The notes under the pieces are model-generated. The model worked only from the letters and a program-made list of their open reading frames with translations, had not been told where the DNA came from and ran no database searches. Shown piece after piece: positions 6,934 through 13,208 of a stretch of 14,907 nucleotides of DNA. The DNA is taken from the NCBI GenBank assembly GCA_964631595.1, contig CAZVXL010000031.1, positions 1 through 14,907 on the forward strand. Reading direction: 5' to 3'. The DNA is from UMGS1312 sp964631595 (GTDB lineage: Bacteria > Bacillota > Clostridia > Oscillospirales > CAG-272). Position numbers and translations under genes: made by a program. Positions within the stretch are counted from its first letter, which is position 1; each line of letters starts with the position of its first letter.

Positions 6934-8557
6934 AAGCTTTCTTAAAATAATAGCCGCGACAATCCTTGTCGCCGTCATTCTGTGCCCCTGTGTGAGCTTT
7001 TCGGGTGTCCTTGCGGCAAACGATGAAGCCTTCAGCATTGATATTTTCTATCATGACAACGGCAAGGCTCTTGAGGGTGCCGAATTCAGCGTGTTCAAGA
7101 TCGCCACCTCAGACGAGTCGGGCGATATAACCGTGACGGAGCAATTCTCCGAATACCCCGTGAATATCAGCCCCGACAGCGGAATTTCAAGAGCGCTCGC
7201 CTCCACCCTTGAGGGATTTGTCCTGAGGGACGGGCTTGCCCCCCTCAAAACAGGTGAGATCGACAGCAAGGGAAGCCTGCTCATATCCTCGAAAAATTCC
7301 CAGCTCAGCCGCGGAGTATACCTCATCATCGGAAAAAGGTTTTTCTCCGAGGGTAAGATGTACGATCCCGCACCGTTTATCATTTCCCTGCCCTCCTACG
7401 ATGAGGACACGGGCATACTCACTCCCGACGTCGCGATACAGGCGAAATACGATGTCGCACTGTACAGCCTTCGGGGAGACCGTCCCGAGGGCTCGAGCAT
7501 CTCTCGGCGCGCTCTTAAAATATGGAGCGGCGAGGGGCCTCACCCCGACGAGATCACGGTGGAGCTGCTCCGTGACGGCAAGGTGTTCGACACCGCTGTT
7601 CTGAGCAGTGCCAACGGCTGGAGCCACGAATGGAACGATCTTAACAGCATATACCGCTGGCATCTCACGGAGCACGTTCCGGAGGGCTACGACGTTACCG
7701 TAATACGTGAGGGGATAACCTTTGTCGTCACCAACAAGGTGCAGACGGTCAACGAGGATCAGCCGAACGGCCCGAACGGTTCGAACGGCTCAAACGGCTC
7801 CGACACTGGTAACGGAAGCGGCGGCTCTCTGCCGCAGACAGGGCTTCTCTGGTGGCCTGTCGCGCTTTTTGCGGCAGTGGGTCTTGCGCTTCTCGTAACG
7901 GCTCTTGTCATCAAAAGGAGAGCGCGCGGAAGCGCCTCCTCGGTGGCAACATCCGTCGTGGGAGCGGTGGCGCTCGTCGCGGCGCTGTCTCTTTGCGGAT
8001 ACAACATCTGTTCGGATGCGGCGGCGGCGGAAACAGCCGACACTGTATACTCTGCTCTCAGCGCCGAGATAAACAGCGGTGAGGCGGACATCAAGGCGGA
8101 TGCGACCGACGGAGCGGAGACGGAGGAGGTAATACCGAATTACGTTCTCGATCCGAGCCGACCGATGCCCGAGACGGAGATCGACGGAGTGAGCTATATC
8201 GGCACGCTTGAGATACCGTCCATAGATGCAAGACTGCCCGTCGCGGGAAGCTTCACCTATGACACGCTCAAAAGCGTTCCCTGCCGCTACGCCGGCTCGG
8301 CATATCTCGGAGACATGATAGTCTGCGCGCACAACTATACCTCTCAATTCGCGAACATCTCACGGCTCGGCATCGGAGATGCCGTGATATTCACCGATAC
8401 CGACGGAAACAGCTTCAGCTACGTTGTATCGGAGACCGAGGTGATCTCGGGTGAGGACGTCGAAGAAATGGCGGCGGGAGACTGGGATCTCACCCTGTTC
8501 ACCTGCACGCTCGGCGGTCAAAGCAGGATCACCGTAAGGTGTACCGAGGACAAGTGA
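6920..8557 (+). CDS. Fusion of a basal-pilin-like LPQTG protein with a second sortase
   Basis: One 545-residue frame holding two proteins normally separate. Pilin half: signal peptide about 1-32; pilin D1-like domain about 36-180, ending VAIQAK with candidate acceptor Lys176; Cna-B domain about 187-272 (LKIWSGE, ITVELLRDGKV, NGWSHEWNDL, HLTEHVPEGY); Asn/Gly/Ser linker 283-303; LPQTG 304-308; membrane segment about 311-331; basic KRRAR. Sortase half: second membrane segment about 342-360, an acidic spacer to about 420, then a complete sortase core from IGTLEIPSIDARLPV, with PCRYAGS, His471 in CAHNYTSQF, Cys529 in LTLFTCT and Arg536 in GQSRITVRC. It has no C-terminal membrane segment, so it is not class C; it resembles the stand-alone anchoring-type sortases of Clostridia. 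Two membrane passes put both halves outside. A GGGGG-type site precedes ATG 6920, which overlaps the srtC end. A lost stop or sequencing error between two genes is the main alternative. Confidence 0.9.
   Translation: MRYYKSFLKIIAATILVAVILCPCVSFSGVLAANDEAFSIDIFYHDNGKALEGAEFSVFKIATSDESGDITVTEQFSEYPVNISPDSGISRALASTLEGFVLRDGLAPLKTGEIDSKGSLLISSKNSQLSRGVYLIIGKRFFSEGKMYDPAPFIISLPSYDEDTGILTPDVAIQAKYDVALYSLRGDRPEGSSISRRALKIWSGEGPHPDEITVELLRDGKVFDTAVLSSANGWSHEWNDLNSIYRWHLTEHVPEGYDVTVIREGITFVVTNKVQTVNEDQPNGPNGSNGSNGSDTGNGSGGSLPQTGLLWWPVALFAAVGLALLVTALVIKRRARGSASSVATSVVGAVALVAALSLCGYNICSDAAAAETADTVYSALSAEINSGEADIKADATDGAETEEVIPNYVLDPSRPMPETEIDGVSYIGTLEIPSIDARLPVAGSFTYDTLKSVPCRYAGSAYLGDMIVCAHNYTSQFANISRLGIGDAVIFTDTDGNSFSYVVSETEVISGEDVEEMAAGDWDLTLFTCTLGGQSRITVRCTEDK
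7763..7798 (+). repeat. Four imperfect 9-bp tandem repeats coding the Asn-Gly-Pro/Ser linker
   Basis: The units CCGAACGGC, CCGAACGGT, TCGAACGGC and TCAAACGGC encode the linker before LPQTG. Repeats in a multiple of three can gain or lose units without breaking the frame, so linker length may vary between strains. Confidence 0.6.
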
Positions 8558-8579
8558 GCCGCGCACCGAAGCATACAAA

Positions 8580-8621
8580 AAGGACGATAACGGCAAATGC
8601 CGTCATCGTCCTTATATTTTT
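8580..8621. terminator. Bidirectional rho-independent terminator between the pilus operon and ddh
   Basis: Arms 8580-8594 and 8599-8613 pair over 15 positions with one mismatch (A8589 against C8604) around an AAAT loop. A T-run follows at 8617-8621 on the plus strand. The A-run at 8577-8581 becomes a T-run for minus-strand transcripts, so it can end both converging units. A second small hairpin (8659-8664 with 8671-8676) lies just after the ddh stop on the minus strand. Nothing else is evident in 8622-8685. Confidence 0.85.
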
Positions 8622-8685
8622 CCGTATGTCGCGCCGAGGGAGTCCGTGAGGGTAGGCGCGGCGCATGAGGGCGCCGATTTCTTAA

Positions 8686-9672
8686 TTAAAGCAGCTCTTT
8701 TCTCAAGGTCTCGGGGCTCTTGGGGCTGAGAAGCGCAGGCGCAATATCAAGCACCGTCTTACAGCCGCTCTCACCGCCCTGCTTCATGCGGTATGCCGCT
8801 CTCGCGTATGCCACGATGACCGATGCGGTGAACTCCGGATTCGAATCCAGCTTCAGGCTGTATTCGATAACGTGCGTGTTCTCCGAATCAAAGCCCGTCC
8901 TACCCGAGCGAATGACGAAGCCGCCGTGCGGTATTCCCGAATGATCGCGCTTCAGTTCCTCCTCGGAGATAAAGTGAACAGTCGTATCGTAATCCGCAAA
9001 ATAGTTGGGCATCTTCTTGATCTCGCGCTCGATCCGCGCGGTATCGGCGCCCTCCGCGGCGACAACGAAGCACTCTCTTGTGTGCTTTTCCCTTGTTGTG
9101 AGCTCCGGCGCGGCGCCGCTGCGGACAGCCTCAAGCGCACTCTCCACCGGAATAGTGTACTGCTTTCCGTCAACAACTCCGTCTATGCGGCGAATTGCAT
9201 CCGAATGACCTTGGCTGACGCCCTTTCCCCAGAAGGTATAATCCTTGCCGTCGGGAAGCACCGCTCCGGCGTACAGCCTGTTGAGCGAAAACATTCCGGG
9301 ATCCCAGCCGCAGGATATGATCGCTATATTTCCCGATGCTCTTGCCGCCTCATCTACAGCCGCAAAATGCTCGGGGATCTTCGCATGAGTATCGAAGCTG
9401 TCAATTACGGTAAAGTGCTTCGCAAGCTCGGGGGTCTGCACGGGAAGATCCGTGGCACTGCCGCCGCACAGGAGCATTACATCTATATCATCCGTATGCT
9501 CCGCCGCCGCAGAGGCCCTGTACACGGGAACACCGTCCGTGCGGAGCTTCAGCGAGTCGGGGTCTCTGCGCGTGAACACCGCCGCAAGAGTCATGTCTGC
9601 GTTTTGGCGGATCGCGCTCTCGATCCCACGTCCGAGGTTACCGTAGCCGTAAATTCCGATTCTGATACTCAT
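8686..9672 (-). CDS. ddh: meso-Diaminopimelate D-dehydrogenase
   Basis: A 328-residue cytoplasmic NADP-dependent enzyme (EC 1.4.1.16). It interconverts L-2-amino-6-oxopimelate, ammonia and NADPH with meso-2,6-diaminopimelate, the one-step route to lysine and to the cross-linking residue of peptidoglycan. The N-terminal Rossmann fold shows GYGNLG (9-14) and FTRR (33-36), fit to bind the NADP 2'-phosphate. Family blocks follow in order: CGGSATDLP (69-77), DSFDTHAKIP (91-100), ISCGWDPGMFSLNRL (119-133) and FWGKGVSQGHSDAIRR (147-162). The length equals that of the characterised enzymes. The start at 9672 has an AAAGGA site (9684-9689, 11-nt spacer, slightly long) and a good upstream promoter. It stands alone, convergent with the pilus operon and divergent from rubrerythrin, so it appears to be a monocistronic housekeeping gene. 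Meso-DAP is presumably the wall nucleophile for anchoring sortases in this organism. Confidence 0.96.
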   Translation of the reverse strand: MSIRIGIYGYGNLGRGIESAIRQNADMTLAAVFTRRDPDSLKLRTDGVPVYRASAAAEHTDDIDVMLLCGGSATDLPVQTPELAKHFTVIDSFDTHAKIPEHFAAVDEAARASGNIAIISCGWDPGMFSLNRLYAGAVLPDGKDYTFWGKGVSQGHSDAIRRIDGVVDGKQYTIPVESALEAVRSGAAPELTTREKHTRECFVVAAEGADTARIEREIKKMPNYFADYDTTVHFISEEELKRDHSGIPHGGFVIRSGRTGFDSENTHVIEYSLKLDSNPEFTASVIVAYARAAYRMKQGGESGCKTVLDIAPALLSPKSPETLRKELL

Positions 9673-9755
9673 GGTCTATACCGTCCTTTGTTTTTAGTCA
9701 ATAACGCCGTGCGATATGTCGCGACAGACCGCGCCGACCTCATTGCCCGTATAAT

Positions 9756-9785
9756 ATTTTACTTCATTCCACCCCCCTTTGTAAA
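9756..9785 (-). promoter_or_regulatory. Sigma-A-type promoter for ddh
   Basis: On the minus strand, TTTACA (9780-9785) is followed after 18 nt by TAAAAT (9756-9761), each one mismatch from consensus. It lies about 84 nt before the ddh start codon. Confidence 0.5.
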
Positions 9786-9865
9786 GTAGTATAAAAAAGA
9801 AAATTATGTCCTTTTGGTATCATTTTTTGAAAAAACGGGCATTATACCTCTGTCATCACTTTTTT

Positions 9866-9871
9866 CGGAGG
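9866..9871 (+). promoter_or_regulatory. Ribosome binding site that sets the rubrerythrin start
   Basis: CGGAGG lies 6 nt before ATG 9878. The in-frame ATG at 9806 would add 24 residues (SFWYHFLKKRALYL...) unlike any rubrerythrin N-terminus and has no such site. Confidence 0.7.
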
Positions 9872-9877
9872 TTCACA

Positions 9878-10474
9878 ATGGATTTCAAAGCAAGCATGAC
9901 CAAAAGCAATCTCATGAGGGCATTTGCAGGCGAAAGTCAGGCGCAGATGCGCTACACCATCGCGGCATCCGCCGCAGAGGATGCGGGGCATGAGGTAATA
10001 GGGCAGATATTCAGGTATACCGCAAGGCAGGAGAAGGAGCACGCCGAGATATTCTACAAGCATCTGCGGACTCTTGCGGGTGATACGATCCGCATTGACG
10101 GAGGTTATCCGATAGATCTTTCCGACGATGTGGCAACACTTCTGCGAATGGCTCAGCACAACGAATACGAGGAATACAATGATGTGTACAAGTCCCTCGG
10201 AGATACCGCAAGGGAGGAGGGCTTTGCGGAGATCGCCGCCTCCTTCTATCTGATCGCGGATATCGAAAAAACGCACGGCGACCGCTTCGGCACATTTGCC
10301 GAGCTTCTTGAGAGCGGCGCTCTCTACAGCTCACATTCCGAGGAGGCGTGGATCTGCCTCAACTGCGGACACATCGTCACCGCAAGTCAAGCTCCCTCGG
10401 TGTGCCCCGTATGTCACCACAACGGCGGATACTTCATCCGTCTCTCCTCCGCCCCGTACACAGCAAGCAAGTAA
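9878..10474 (+). CDS. rbr: Rubrerythrin (peroxide-scavenging diiron protein)
   Basis: A 198-residue cytoplasmic non-haem iron protein that reduces hydrogen peroxide in anaerobes, with electrons usually from NADH via rubredoxin-type partners. The N-terminal ferritin-like four-helix domain (about 1-145) keeps the diiron ligands: Glu19 in AGESQAQMRY, Glu52 and His55 in EKEH, Glu96 and Glu99 in EYEEY, and Glu130 and His133 in IEKTH. The C-terminal rubredoxin-like domain has two knuckles, C160-x2-C163 (WICLNCGHI) and C176-x2-C179 (VCPVCHHNGGYF), to bind one FeS4 iron. Length and domain order are those of a classical rubrerythrin. Start chosen at ATG 9878. The 205-bp region before it is shared with ddh; I see no clear plus-strand promoter there, only a TTTTTTGAAAAAA tract and a TATACC. 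Confidence 0.96.
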   Translation: MDFKASMTKSNLMRAFAGESQAQMRYTIAASAAEDAGHEVIGQIFRYTARQEKEHAEIFYKHLRTLAGDTIRIDGGYPIDLSDDVATLLRMAQHNEYEEYNDVYKSLGDTAREEGFAEIAASFYLIADIEKTHGDRFGTFAELLESGALYSSHSEEAWICLNCGHIVTASQAPSVCPVCHHNGGYFIRLSSAPYTASK

Positions 10475-10484
10475 TCGAACGCAC

Positions 10485-10526
10485 AAGGGCTCCGAGCTGC
10501 ACCTGTCAGCTCGAAGCCCTTTATTA
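10485..10526 (+). terminator. Rho-independent terminator after rubrerythrin
   Basis: AAGGGCT (10485-10491) pairs with AGCCCTT (10515-10521) and GAGCTG (10494-10499) with CAGCTC (10507-10512), with a two-base internal mismatch between them and loop CACCTGT... closing the top. A T-rich stretch (TTATTATATT) follows. It sits between two converging genes and works best in the plus direction. Confidence 0.75.
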
Positions 10527-10558
10527 TATTACGTATTCCGACAAAACGGAGCGCGGTC

Positions 10559-12982
10559 TTAGTCGAGAATCACCTTTACGTCAACACTCTCTCCCGCCGC
10601 GGCTACGGGAAGCACGTTTCCGTCGATCTCCTTGCCGTTCACCGTGATGTGAGCGGTGCTTCCGCCCTCATTTACCACACTTATGTTATAAACGGCGCCT
10701 CTGTAGCGGCGTACCACATCGTACGAGCTGAGGCTCCTTGGGATCACGGGGCACACGGAAAGTCCGTCAAGAGTCGGAGTTATACCGAGTATCGCCTGAC
10801 TTATGCTCAGGAATGTCCAAGCGGCAGTTCCCGTCAGCCAGCTGTTCTTTGCCTCACCGAAGGTGGGCGCATCCTTGCCCGCGATCATCTGGCTGTAGAC
10901 ATACGGCTCGGTACGGTGTATCTCGCTTATATCCTCAAGATATGCGGGGCATATCTTCTTGTACAGCTCAAAGGCTCTGTCACCGTGACCGAGAACAGTC
11001 TCAGCGCAGGTGATCCACGGATTATTGTGGCAGAATACCGCCGCATTCTCCTTATATCCGGGAGGATAGCTGCTGATCTCACCGAGATTCAGTCTATAGG
11101 TGGTGTATGCCGGCTGGTGCAATACCACGCCGTACTTGGTGTCAAGGCGCTTCTCCACGCTCTCCATCGCCTTTGCCGCTTCTCCGGACTCCACACCTAT
11201 TCCCGCCATTACGCACATTCCCTGCGGCTCGATGTAGATCTGTCCCTCATCGCAAACGTGGCTTCCGATCGGCTTTGAATAGGCATCGTAAGCACGAATG
11301 AACCACTCGCCGTCCCAGCCGGAATCAAGAACGGTCTTCTCCATTTCGGCAATTGCGGAAAGCGCCTCATCTGCCTCTGCATCAAGCCCGATATGGCGGC
11401 AGATATCCGCATACGCTCTGCCGTATTTCACGAACATACCCGCAATAAATACGCTTTCGGCAACAGGTCCCTCGCTCGGTCCCGTGATCTGGAAGCTCTC
11501 ACCGGGGTGCTCCGAGAAGCAGTTGAGGTTGAGGCAGTCATTCCAATCCGCACGTCCGATGAGCGGAAGTCCGTGCGGTCCGAGATGCGTGCGTGTATAG
11601 TTGAAGCTGCGGCGCAGATGCTCCATAAGCGAAGCCGCATTCGACATATCGTTGTCGAACGGAGTAGGCTCATCGAGGATCGAAAAATCTCCGGTTTCTC
11701 TGAGATATGCGTCGGTACCGGCGATAAGCCACAGCGGATCGTCATTGAAGCCGCTTCCCACGCCGAGATTTCCTCTCTTTGTAAGAGGCTGATACTGATG
11801 GTAGGCAGAGCCGTCCGCAAACTGGGTGGAGGCAATGTCGATTATCCTCTCACGCGCACGCTCCGGTATCATATGCACAAAGCCGAGCAGATCCTGCGCG
11901 CTGTCTCTGAAGCCCATTCCGCGTCCCATTCCGCTCTCGTAATAGCTTGCACTGCGGCTCATATTGAAGGTGACCATGCACTGATACTGATTCCAAACGC
12001 TGACCATTCTGTTGAGCTTTTCGTCGGCGGAGTTCAGCTGCCAGCCGCCGAGCAGCTCCTTCCAGAAGTCTCCGAGCGCCTCAAACGCAGCATCGGCAAG
12101 CTGCGGTGTTGCATACCGCTTCATCATCTCGCGAGCGCGCTTCTTGTTTACCGTATTGGGCGCCTCCCACTTCTCATCGGGATTTTCGATATATCCGAGT
12201 CCGAAAAGCACCTCGGTGGACTCGCCCGCACCGAGTGTAAGCCTTACCTCATGAGCGCCGATGGGCTGCCAGCCGTGGGCTACAGATCCCGTACAGCTTC
12301 CCGCAAGCACAGCCTCAGGAGCCTCGGCGCCGCTGTAGTGACCGCAAAATTCGTCACGTGAGGTGTCAAAGCCGTCTATATCTCTGTCGCACCAGAACAC
12401 CGCATAGTGGTCGCGCCTCTCTCTGTACTCCGTCTTATGGTATATCGCAGAGCCGTCGATCTCCACCTCGCCTATAGACCAGTTGCGCTGGAAATTCGTA
12501 GAATCGTCATTCGCATCCCACAGGCAGAACTCCACGTAGCTGAACAACGTTACGTTCTTTGTCTCCGAGGATTCGTTCTTCAGCTTTGCTCTGATTATAA
12601 GGCAGTTATCCCCACGCGGCACGAACATCGTCTGAGAAACGGCAAGTCCGTTTTTTCTGCCCTCGATGATGCTGTAGCCGAGTCCGTGGCGACATTCATA
12701 TCCGTCAAGAGGGGTCTTCATCGGCATCCAGCCGGGATTCCACACGGCGTCTCCGTCGCGTACATACAGCCTAAAGCCCTCCTGATCGAGGGGATTGTTA
12801 TTGTAGCGGTATCTGGTTATGCGGCGCAGTCTTGCATCGCGGTAAAAAGCATAGCCGCCCGAGGTATTGGATGCAAGTGCGAAAAAGTCCTCGCTTCCGA
12901 GATAGTTGATCCACGGAAGGGGAGTTTTCGGCGTGTCTATTACATATTCACGCCTCACATCGTCGAAATGTCCGAATTTCAT
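10559..12982 (-). CDS. cbp: Cellobiose phosphorylase (GH94)
   Basis: An 807-residue cytoplasmic enzyme (EC 2.4.1.20) that splits cellobiose with phosphate into alpha-glucose 1-phosphate and glucose, saving ATP relative to hydrolysis. The start MKFGHFDD and the blocks TPLPWINYLGSEDFF (20-34), NTSGGYAFYRDARLRRITRYRYNN (39-62, key residues Gly-Gly-Tyr and Arg-Tyr-Arg-Tyr) and GMGRGMGFRDSAQD (351-364) are the cellobiose phosphorylase pattern, rather than that of the longer cellodextrin enzymes. The general acid is Asp482 in GRADWNDCLNL. Domain order is a beta-sandwich (about 1-290), linker helices, an (alpha/alpha)6 barrel (about 320-735) and a C-terminal beta jelly roll. Length is about that of the Clostridium thermocellum enzyme. 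An AAGGAG site (minus strand, 12990-12995) precedes the start. No cellobiose transporter is adjacent; the divergent gene is an amino acid permease. Confidence 0.95.
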   Translation of the reverse strand: MKFGHFDDVRREYVIDTPKTPLPWINYLGSEDFFALASNTSGGYAFYRDARLRRITRYRYNNNPLDQEGFRLYVRDGDAVWNPGWMPMKTPLDGYECRHGLGYSIIEGRKNGLAVSQTMFVPRGDNCLIIRAKLKNESSETKNVTLFSYVEFCLWDANDDSTNFQRNWSIGEVEIDGSAIYHKTEYRERRDHYAVFWCDRDIDGFDTSRDEFCGHYSGAEAPEAVLAGSCTGSVAHGWQPIGAHEVRLTLGAGESTEVLFGLGYIENPDEKWEAPNTVNKKRAREMMKRYATPQLADAAFEALGDFWKELLGGWQLNSADEKLNRMVSVWNQYQCMVTFNMSRSASYYESGMGRGMGFRDSAQDLLGFVHMIPERARERIIDIASTQFADGSAYHQYQPLTKRGNLGVGSGFNDDPLWLIAGTDAYLRETGDFSILDEPTPFDNDMSNAASLMEHLRRSFNYTRTHLGPHGLPLIGRADWNDCLNLNCFSEHPGESFQITGPSEGPVAESVFIAGMFVKYGRAYADICRHIGLDAEADEALSAIAEMEKTVLDSGWDGEWFIRAYDAYSKPIGSHVCDEGQIYIEPQGMCVMAGIGVESGEAAKAMESVEKRLDTKYGVVLHQPAYTTYRLNLGEISSYPPGYKENAAVFCHNNPWITCAETVLGHGDRAFELYKKICPAYLEDISEIHRTEPYVYSQMIAGKDAPTFGEAKNSWLTGTAAWTFLSISQAILGITPTLDGLSVCPVIPRSLSSYDVVRRYRGAVYNISVVNEGGSTAHITVNGKEIDGNVLPVAAAGESVDVKVILD

Positions 12983-13005
12983 AGCTTTTCTCCTTATTTT
13001 TGCAT

Positions 13006-13021
13006 CGGAAAGACCTTTCCG
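13006..13021. promoter_or_regulatory. Candidate operator palindrome in the cellobiose phosphorylase leader
   Basis: CGGAAAG-AC-CTTTCCG is a perfect 16-bp inverted repeat (7-bp arms, 2-bp spacer). It lies about 9-24 nt downstream of the expected start of the cbp transcript and 24 nt before the start codon. Symmetry and position fit a repressor site, for example a LacI-family sugar regulator, but the sequence matches no operator I know. Confidence 0.5.
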
Positions 13022-13036
13022 TCAACTTATGTCAAA

Positions 13037-13065
13037 AGTATACCATATTCTTTCCTTTTAATCAA
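13037..13065 (-). promoter_or_regulatory. Promoter of cellobiose phosphorylase
   Basis: On the minus strand, TTGATT (13060-13065) is followed after 17 nt by TATACT (13037-13042). An extended -10 TG lies one base before the -10 box. The predicted 5' leader is about 50 nt and contains the palindrome at 13006-13021. Confidence 0.65.
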
Positions 13066-13109
13066 GCGTTCGCGGCACATTATACAGTGAAAAAAATCCG
13101 CTGCGAGGC

Positions 13110-13128
13110 AAAAAACGTGTCGTTTTTT
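13110..13128. promoter_or_regulatory. A6CG/CGT6 inverted repeat abutting the permease promoter
   Basis: AAAAAACG (13110-13117) and CGTTTTTT (13121-13128) are perfect complements around TGT, ending two bases before the -35 box at 13130. It could be a regulator site, an UP-like element or a terminator-like hairpin (8-bp stem with T-run) that insulates the permease from upstream transcription. I cannot choose between these. Confidence 0.5.
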
Positions 13129-13129
13129 A

Positions 13130-13159
13130 TTGACACAATATGTATAAATATGTTATCAT
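13130..13159 (+). promoter_or_regulatory. Promoter of the APC permease
   Basis: A perfect -35 box TTGACA (13130-13135), an 18-nt AT-rich spacer and a -10 box TATCAT (13154-13159; one mismatch). It lies about 50 nt before the start codon at 13209. Confidence 0.75.
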
Positions 13160-13208
13160 AACGGGAGGAAGTAAAATTCCGCACAAATCACTTTGAGGAG
13201 ATTTTCGC

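Noticed and set aside
8872..9789. A 305-codon plus-strand frame opposite ddh
   Set aside because: ddh on the minus strand matches its family from end to end; this frame is its shadow and would run into the ddh promoter.
9740..9877. A PerR-type box near rubrerythrin (GTATAATATTTTAC at about 9749-9762)
   Set aside because: Only one half matches the TTATAAT-N-ATTATAA pattern, and it coincides with the -10 region of the ddh promoter.
11393..12361. A 322-codon plus-strand frame opposite the cellobiose phosphorylase
   Set aside because: The minus-strand GH94 protein is complete and family-typical; the opposite frame has no motif or start signal.
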